Assembly (NCBI GenBank): GCA_903912525.1
Contig: CAIWHK010000059.1
Location: 1-37,903, forward strand
Length of the DNA: 37,903 nt
Direction: 5' to 3'
Source: an uncultured bacterium
GTDB taxonomy: Bacteria > Krumholzibacteriota > Krumholzibacteriia > LZORAL124-64-63
The notes under the pieces were generated by a model. It had not been told where the DNA came from. It saw nothing but the letters and a program-made list of their open reading frames with translations, and searched no databases. Made by a program: the position numbers and the translations under genes. This document shows positions 33,046 through 37,903 of the stretch, in pieces; the first letter of the stretch is position 1; every line of letters begins with the position of its first letter.

Positions 33046-33680
33046 TGACCGACAGCGACACATCCACGACCAGCCCCCGCGCCGGCGGCGCCACGCCGCG
33101 CACGGCGCCCAAGCTGGAGAAGCTGCTCACGTCCGCGGCGGCGCTGATGGCCGCGCGCGGGTTCACCGACACGTCCATCCGCGACGTCGCCGGCGAGACC
33201 GGGTTCAGCCTCGGCGGCATGTACTACTACTTCCAGAACAAGGAAGACCTGCTCTTCCTGATCCAGGAGAACACGTTCGGCTCGCTGCTCCAGCTGCAGG
33301 AAGCGTCGATGGCCGAGGGCGGGTCCGCCGAGGCGCGGCTGCGCCGCCTGGTGCACAACCACCTGGGCTACTTCACCAGCCACTTCAACGAACTGAAGGT
33401 GTGCACCTTCGAGTTGGAGTCGCTGCAGGGCGAGCGCTACGACAAGGTGGCCGAGTTGCGGCGGCGCTACTTCGCGCTGCTGGCGGGTGTCGTCGGCGAA
33501 CTGACGGGCGACAGCGACGAAGCCCGGGTCCGGCACCGGGCGCTGTTCGTCTTCGGCATGCTCAACTGGATCTTCATGTGGTACGACGCCGGGCGCGACC
33601 AGCCGGTCGAGCGCCTGGGCGACGAGATGGTCGACATGCTCATGGGCGGGCTGGCCGTCCCCGACGGAAGGGCGCGCTGA
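33045..33680 (+). CDS. TetR-family regulator of the aromatic operons
   Basis: A 211-residue repressor-type protein. The N-terminal helix-turn-helix (about 24-75) has the TetR pattern A-A-x-L-M-A-x-x-G-F-x-x-T-S-I-R-D-V-A, then G-F-S-x-G-x-[ML]-Y-Y-Y-F-x-N-K-E-D-L-L. The C-terminal helical domain, with T-F-E-L-E-S and W-I-F-M-W-Y, should hold the ligand pocket and resembles the C-terminal part of acyl-CoA-responsive FadR/PsrA-type members. The ATG overlaps the preceding stop (TGATG) and the stop overlaps the next start, so it is embedded in the operon. The 20-bp inverted repeats at 25391 and 29292 are its likely operators. The inducer is plausibly an aryl-CoA or acyl-CoA (inference). Confidence 0.85.
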   Translation: MTDSDTSTTSPRAGGATPRTAPKLEKLLTSAAALMAARGFTDTSIRDVAGETGFSLGGMYYYFQNKEDLLFLIQENTFGSLLQLQEASMAEGGSAEARLRRLVHNHLGYFTSHFNELKVCTFELESLQGERYDKVAELRRRYFALLAGVVGELTGDSDEARVRHRALFVFGMLNWIFMWYDAGRDQPVERLGDEMVDMLMGGLAVPDGRAR

Positions 33681-34429
33681 TGGACCTCGGGCTGCAGGGA
33701 CGCATTGCGCTGGTGACGGGCGGCAGCCAGGGCATCGGCGCCGCCGTGTGCCTCGAACTGGCGCGCCAGGGCTGCGACGTCGCGTTGACCTTCGTCGGCG
33801 ATGCGAAACAGGCCGATCCCGTGCTGCGCGACATCACCGGCATGGGCCGGCGCGCGATGGCGATGGTCGCCGACTCGTCGAAGACCGACCAGACCGAGGC
33901 CGTGTTCGAACGCGTGCTGGCCGAGTTCGGCGGCCTGGACATCCTGGTCTGCAACGCCGGCATCACGCGCGACGGCACCATCTGGAACCTGACCGACGCG
34001 GCCTGGGACGATGTGATCGCCGTGAACCTGCGCGGCTACTTCACGTTCGCGCGCGCTGCGGCGCGGCATTTCAAGGACCGCAAGCGCGGGCGCATCGTCA
34101 ACATCACCTCGATCAACGGCCAGCGCGGCAAGTTCGGCCAGGCCAACTACGCGGCGGCCAAGGGCGGCGTCAATACGCTGACCCGCACCATGGCGCGCGA
34201 ACTGGGCAAGTTCGGCACCACGGTCAACGCCGTGGCCCCGGGCATGGTCGAGACCGAGATGGCCGCGGCGCTGGCGCCTGAATACCGCAACAAGGCCGTC
34301 ACCGAGACGGTGCTCGGAAGACTGGCCGCTCCCGAGGACATCGCGCACATGGTCGCCTTCCTGAGTTCGGACTATGCGAAGCACGTGACCGGGCAGGTCA
34401 TCAACGTCGACGGCGGCCAGCTCATCTGA
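33680..34429 (+). CDS. SDR-family 3-hydroxyacyl-CoA/ketoacyl dehydrogenase (FabG-like)
   Basis: A 249-residue classical short-chain dehydrogenase. The NAD(P) motif is T13-G-G-S-Q-G-I-G20, the structural motif N92-A-G, and the catalytic set S144, Y157-x-x-x-K161. Residues near 39 (F-V-G-D) lack the clear acidic residue of strict NAD enzymes, so cofactor choice is unclear. In this operon, next to a thiolase and a hydratase, it most likely oxidises a 3-hydroxyacyl-CoA formed from the aromatic ring or its side chain. SDRs also serve in the bbs operon of benzylsuccinate beta-oxidation. The start overlaps the tetR stop. Confidence 0.82.
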   Translation: MDLGLQGRIALVTGGSQGIGAAVCLELARQGCDVALTFVGDAKQADPVLRDITGMGRRAMAMVADSSKTDQTEAVFERVLAEFGGLDILVCNAGITRDGTIWNLTDAAWDDVIAVNLRGYFTFARAAARHFKDRKRGRIVNITSINGQRGKFGQANYAAAKGGVNTLTRTMARELGKFGTTVNAVAPGMVETEMAAALAPEYRNKAVTETVLGRLAAPEDIAHMVAFLSSDYAKHVTGQVINVDGGQLI

Positions 34430-34475
34430 GCGGGAGGCTTCCGCGCGCAGGGATCGTCAGCACGAAGGGAACTTC

Positions 34476-35633
34476 ATGGCGAGGGTCGGGATCATCGGCT
34501 GCGGACAGACCGCCTTCGGGCGCCGCAGCGACGCCACGGTGCAGGAGCTGGCCTTCGAGGCCTGGCGCGCCGCGCTGGCCGATGCCGGCGTCGAGCCCGA
34601 CGTTGTCGAAGCCACTGTGGTGGGCTCGGTGCCCGAGTACCACAAGCAGCGCTCGCTGCCCGGCGTCATCCAGGAGTACCTGAACCTGAACCCGCGGCCG
34701 GTGTGGCTGACCGAGGCCGCGTGTGCATCCGGCTCGGCGGCGCTGCGCACCGCCTGGCTGGAGATCGCCGCCGGCGTCCACGACGTGGTCGCGGTCATCG
34801 GCTGCCAGAAGATGACCGAACTGGAGACGGCCGAGATCCTGGCCCTGATGGGGCGCGTCGGCGACGTGCAGTGGGAATCGGGCTTCGGCACCACCTTCCC
34901 CGGCTACTACGCGATGTTCGCCCGCCGGCACATGCACGAGTTCGGCACCACCAGCGACCAACTGGCGGCCGTCGCCGTCAAGAACCACCACTACGGCGCC
35001 GCGAACCCCAAGGCGATGTTCCGCAAGGAAATCACCGTTGCGAAGGCGCGCGCGTCGGAAGAGGTGTCGGCGCCGCTGAGCGTCTACGATTGCTGCGCCA
35101 ACGCCGACGGCGCCGCCTGCGTCATCCTGGCCGGCGAGCGGGCCGCGCGCGCGATGGGCAAGGATCGCGTGGTGTGGCTGGACGGCATGGGCTGCGCGTC
35201 GGACAGCATGTCGGTGTTGCGTCGCACGGACCTGACCGGCCTGCCCTCGGCCCGCGCAGCCGCGGCGCAGGCCTACGCCATGGCGGGCGTCACGGCGAAG
35301 GACATCCAGGTGGCCGACGTCCACGACTGCTTCACCATCGCCGAGATCATGGCCTACGAGGACCTGGGCTTCTGCGGGCGCGGCGAGGGCGGCCCCTTCA
35401 TCGACGCTCGCGGTTCGTACATCGGCGGCGCGCACCCGGTGAACCTGGACGGCGGGCTCAAGGCCAAGGGCCACCCCATCGGCGCCACAGGCGTGTCGAT
35501 GACGTGCGAGATCGTGTCGCAGCTGCGCGGCGAGTGCGGCCCGCGGCAGGTGCCCGGCGCTTCGGTCGGCCTGACCCACAATGTGGGCGGCATCGGCCAG
35601 TACTGCTTCGTCAACGTCCTGCGGAGGGATTGA
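34476..35633 (+). CDS. SCP2-type thiolase / acetyl-CoA acetyltransferase-like
   Basis: A 385-residue thiolase-fold protein of the lipid-transfer (SCP-x) branch: nucleophile C83 in T-E-A-A-C-A-S-G, D-V-H-D-C-F near 290, and G-H-P-I-G-A-T-G for the catalytic histidine. The C-terminal motif is H-N-V-G-G rather than the C-x-G of biosynthetic thiolases, as usual in this branch, whose members work with a DUF35 partner. The DUF35 gene follows after 2 bases, so the two form a complex like that described for archaeal HMG-CoA synthesis thiolase and for BbsAB (benzoylsuccinyl-CoA thiolase). It probably cleaves a beta-ketoacyl-CoA. An AGGGAA ribosome site is present. Confidence 0.8.
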   Translation: MARVGIIGCGQTAFGRRSDATVQELAFEAWRAALADAGVEPDVVEATVVGSVPEYHKQRSLPGVIQEYLNLNPRPVWLTEAACASGSAALRTAWLEIAAGVHDVVAVIGCQKMTELETAEILALMGRVGDVQWESGFGTTFPGYYAMFARRHMHEFGTTSDQLAAVAVKNHHYGAANPKAMFRKEITVAKARASEEVSAPLSVYDCCANADGAACVILAGERAARAMGKDRVVWLDGMGCASDSMSVLRRTDLTGLPSARAAAAQAYAMAGVTAKDIQVADVHDCFTIAEIMAYEDLGFCGRGEGGPFIDARGSYIGGAHPVNLDGGLKAKGHPIGATGVSMTCEIVSQLRGECGPRQVPGASVGLTHNVGGIGQYCFVNVLRRD

Positions 35634-35635
35634 CC

Positions 35636-36076
35636 ATGTTCGCCTGGTTCGGGCTGGTCAGCTTTTGTCCCCACACGAAGGTGGCGGGATTCGCACAGCA
35701 CCTGAAGGACGGGCGCCTGATGGGCTCGCGGTGCGACGCCTGCGGCCGTGTCAGCTTCCCGCCACGCGCCGACTGCCCCGACTGCCGGGGCGCCGAATTC
35801 ACGTTCACCGAGTATGGCGGCGCCGGCACCGTGGTGACGTACACGCGCATCGCGGCGGCGCCGGCCGGCTTCGAGGGACGTACGCCGTTCACGATCGGCG
35901 TCGTCGACCTGGACGAGGGCGGCCGGCTGCTGGCCTGGTGCGGCGAGACTTTGCCGGAAGCAGGCCTGCAGATCGGCCAGCGAGTGCAGGTCGTCCCGCG
36001 GCTGTTCGAGGACTGCGAAGAGATCAAGGTGCACTACACGCTGGAGGCGCCGGGGACCACCTGGGCCAAGGTGTGA
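35636..36076 (+). CDS. DUF35 Zn-ribbon/OB-fold partner of the thiolase
   Basis: A 146-residue protein with an N-terminal rubredoxin-like zinc ribbon (C33-x-x-C36 ... C47-x-x-C50) and a C-terminal OB-fold (about 55-130), the standard DUF35 plan. Such proteins bind SCP2-type thiolases and help channel CoA substrates. BbsA of the toluene pathway is a member. The gene begins 2 bases after the thiolase stop; the spacing alone implies a stable complex. Confidence 0.88.
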   Translation: MFAWFGLVSFCPHTKVAGFAQHLKDGRLMGSRCDACGRVSFPPRADCPDCRGAEFTFTEYGGAGTVVTYTRIAAAPAGFEGRTPFTIGVVDLDEGGRLLAWCGETLPEAGLQIGQRVQVVPRLFEDCEEIKVHYTLEAPGTTWAKV

Positions 36077-36114
36077 TTACCATCCGGCCTGGCGACGGGC
36101 CCTGGAGGAACGCG

Positions 36115-36885
36115 ATGTCCACATCCCCGCTCGTTTCCCTGACGATCCAGGACGGCATCGCCTGCCTGCACCTCGAAAACCCGCCCGTGAACATCATGAG
36201 CGCGGCGCTGATGGACGAGATGAGCGCGCACCTCGAGTCGATCGCCACCGATCGCACCGTCAAGGGTGTGGCGATCACCGCGGCGGGCAAGGCGTTCTGC
36301 GCCGGCGCCGACGTCGGCGAGCATCGCCCCGCGCAGGCGCCGGTGATGATCGCCTCGTTCGGCCGGCTGTTCCGCCGCCTGGATGCGCTGGACGTTCCCG
36401 TTGTGATGGCCGTGCAGGGCGCCGCGCTGGGCGCCGGGTTCGAATTGGTGTTGATGGCCGATGTCCTGCTGGCGAGCGAGGAGGCCACCTTCGGCCAGCC
36501 GGAGATCCGCCTGGGATTCTTCGCCCCCGTGGGCGTCGTGGTGCTGCCGCAGCTGGTGGGCCGGGCGCGCGCGCTGGAGATCACCGCCGGCGGGCGCTCG
36601 TACACGGCGTCCGAGATGGCCGCCATGGGCATCGTGAGCCGCGTGGTGCCGGCCGCGGGGCTCGATGAGGCGCTGCAAGGCTGGCTGAAGGACCTGCGCC
36701 GCGCCAGCCCGCTGGTGATGCGGCTGAACACGCGGACGCTCAAGCGGGTCAGCGGCGCCGAATTTGCGACGCGGCTGGACCTCGCCGAGAGGATTTTCCT
36801 GGAAGAGCTGATGACCAGCGAGGACCCCGTCGAGGGCATCGAGGCCTTCTACGCCAAGCGTCGCCCGGAATGGAAGAACCGATGA
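36115..36885 (+). CDS. dch: Cyclohexa-1,5-diene-1-carbonyl-CoA hydratase-like enoyl-CoA hydratase
   Basis: A 256-residue crotonase-fold enzyme. The first oxyanion loop reads A-F-C-A-G-A-D-V-G-E-H, and the second region reads G-A-A-L-G-A-G-F-E-L. G-Q-P-E-I-R-L-G-F-F-A-P replaces the usual E-x-x-[LI]-G-[LI]-x-P of ordinary enoyl-CoA hydratases. With the C-terminal L-M-T-S-E-D-P-V-E-G-I-E-A-F and the final R-P-E-W, this is what I recall of Dch/BamR, which adds water to the dienoyl-CoA made by benzoyl-CoA reductase. Co-regulation with oah supports this. A generic enoyl-CoA hydratase or a BbsH-like hydratase is the alternative. TGGAGGAA precedes the ATG by 4 bases. Confidence 0.7.
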   Translation: MSTSPLVSLTIQDGIACLHLENPPVNIMSAALMDEMSAHLESIATDRTVKGVAITAAGKAFCAGADVGEHRPAQAPVMIASFGRLFRRLDALDVPVVMAVQGAALGAGFELVLMADVLLASEEATFGQPEIRLGFFAPVGVVVLPQLVGRARALEITAGGRSYTASEMAAMGIVSRVVPAAGLDEALQGWLKDLRRASPLVMRLNTRTLKRVSGAEFATRLDLAERIFLEELMTSEDPVEGIEAFYAKRRPEWKNR

Positions 36886-37903
36886 GGATCGTCGTCGTCG
36901 GAGCCGGCGCCCTCGGCGGCCTGGTCGGCGCGCAGTTGACCGCTGCGGGCCACGAGGTGACCTTCATCGAGATCAACGAGGCCCGTTCGCGGCTGCTGAA
37001 CGAGCAGGGCCTGTACCTCTCCGAAGGCACCAAGGGCGAGGTCTGCATCCCGATCAAGGTCGTCGCCGACGTCACCGGCCTGCCGGTGGCCGACCTGGTC
37101 TTCGTCTCGGTCAAGAGCTACCAGACCACCGACGCGATGAACGCCGTCAAGCCGGTCATCGGACCGGCCACGTTCGTGCTCTCGATGCAGAACGGCATCG
37201 GCAACACCGAGGCCATGGCGCAGGTCGTCTCGCCGGGGCAGATCCTCAGCGGCATCACGTACCACAGCATCCAGCACACGGGCCCCAACCGGCTGCGCTA
37301 CCGGCCGGGCATCAAGCCGATCCAGATCGCGCCGTTCGACGGCAAGGTGACGCCGGCCCACGAAAAGGTGGGCGAGGTCTTCCGCGCCGCCGGCCTGGAC
37401 ACGAACGTGGTCGACCAGATCGACGACGTCATCTGGCAGAAGCTGCTGCACAACGCGGTGGTCAACCCGGTGTCCGCGCTGACGGGCCTGACCTGCCGCG
37501 AGCTGCTGGACGACCCGGACCTGCAGTCGTTCATGTCGGACCTCTGCAGTGAGATCATCGCGGTGATGAAGGCGCGCGGCGTGCCCATCGTGAACGAGGA
37601 CGACCCCTACGCCCCGGTCATCAACTCGCAGAAAGCCCTTGGCAAGAACCGCCCGTCGATGTGGCAGGACCTGGCCCGCGCCTGCCGCACCGAGGTCGAC
37701 GCCATCAACGGGGCCGTGGTGCGCGAGGCCGAGCGGCTGGGCATCGACGCGCCGCACAACCGCGGCCTGGTGAACTTCATCCACTCGCGCGAGCGGCAGA
37801 CGTTCCTGCGCAAGGAGGAGGTCGCCGCCCGGCTGCGCGCGGCGGCCGAGGCCGGCCCGGCGCCGGCGGCGCTCGACGGCGTCACCTCGCGCGTGCGCAA
37901 GCC
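36882..37903 (+). CDS. PanE/ApbA-type ketopantoate reductase family protein (truncated by window end)
   Basis: The first 340 residues of an NAD(P)-dependent reductase; the gene runs off the window. The Rossmann motif is G7-A-G-A-L-G-G, followed by the family signatures S-V-K-S-Y-Q and Q-N-G-I-G-N, and W-Q-K-L-x-x-N-A-V-x-N-P-x-[ST]-A-L near the start of the helical domain. It is already longer than typical PanE (about 300 residues), and the last residues are Ala-rich. The ATG overlaps the hydratase stop (ATGA), so it belongs to the aromatic operon. It may act on a 2-oxo or 3-oxo acid of the pathway rather than in pantothenate synthesis; this is inference from position. Confidence 0.8.
   Translation, partial: MRIVVVGAGALGGLVGAQLTAAGHEVTFIEINEARSRLLNEQGLYLSEGTKGEVCIPIKVVADVTGLPVADLVFVSVKSYQTTDAMNAVKPVIGPATFVLSMQNGIGNTEAMAQVVSPGQILSGITYHSIQHTGPNRLRYRPGIKPIQIAPFDGKVTPAHEKVGEVFRAAGLDTNVVDQIDDVIWQKLLHNAVVNPVSALTGLTCRELLDDPDLQSFMSDLCSEIIAVMKARGVPIVNEDDPYAPVINSQKALGKNRPSMWQDLARACRTEVDAINGAVVREAERLGIDAPHNRGLVNFIHSRERQTFLRKEEVAARLRAAAEAGPAPAALDGVTSRVRK

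Overview
The window is a GC-rich, densely coding stretch of about 38 kb with 30 protein genes and no rRNA, tRNA or CRISPR that I can see. The genes include secreted proteins with signal peptides, lipobox lipoproteins, an octaheme cytochrome c, an HNH endonuclease of a type I recall as common in FCB-group candidate phyla, and two secreted proteins sharing a C-terminal W-G-x-x-K-x-x-[FY]-R ending. This suggests an uncultured Gram-negative bacterium near Candidatus Eisenbacteria or Krumholzibacteriota. That placement is inference; no marker gene here settles it.

Layout. 0.2-1.6 kb: a two-gene redox unit (di-heme b-type membrane protein plus octaheme cytochrome c) behind a clear sigma70-type promoter. 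1.7-9.4 kb: a starch/alpha-glucan locus with a secreted tandem-CBM20 protein, a secreted GH13 enzyme carrying four CBM48-like modules, a divergent GH13 lipoprotein and a small secreted protein. 9.5-12.1 kb: a MerR-type regulator followed by a protein with a von Willebrand A domain and two retropepsin-like DTG domains. 12.3-15.4 kb: a MalK/UgpC-type ATPase, a DEDDh exonuclease and a secreted repeat protein. 15.4-18.6 kb: two overlapping tandem-paralogous lipoproteins. 18.8-21.2 kb: a long transketolase-family enzyme. 21.3-22.6 kb: two cysteine-rich exported proteins, one built of nine 12-residue repeats. 22.8-25.3 kb: a PLD-family protein, an isochorismatase-family hydrolase and a DUF442-type phosphatase.

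25.4-37.9 kb is the most coherent block, an anaerobic aromatic (benzoyl-CoA type) island. A first operon encodes a glutaryl-CoA-dehydrogenase-type enzyme and 6-oxocyclohex-1-ene-1-carbonyl-CoA hydrolase (Oah/BamA) and ends in a strong terminator. A second operon, still open at the window edge, encodes a molybdenum hydroxylase of the 4-hydroxybenzoyl-CoA-reductase/xanthine-dehydrogenase family, a TetR regulator, an SDR, a thiolase with its DUF35 partner, a dienoyl-CoA-hydratase-like (Dch) protein and a PanE-like reductase. Both operons have a sigma70-like promoter whose -10 box runs into the same 20-bp inverted repeat (16 of 20 bases identical). I propose this as the operator of the TetR protein encoded in the second operon.

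Between the two operons sits an HNH endonuclease gene associated with an 18-bp perfect palindrome found four times in the window: once at the left edge, once after the Oah terminator and twice inside the HNH gene. A 17-bp perfect hairpin follows it. This looks like a dispersed palindromic repeat family travelling with an HNH gene.
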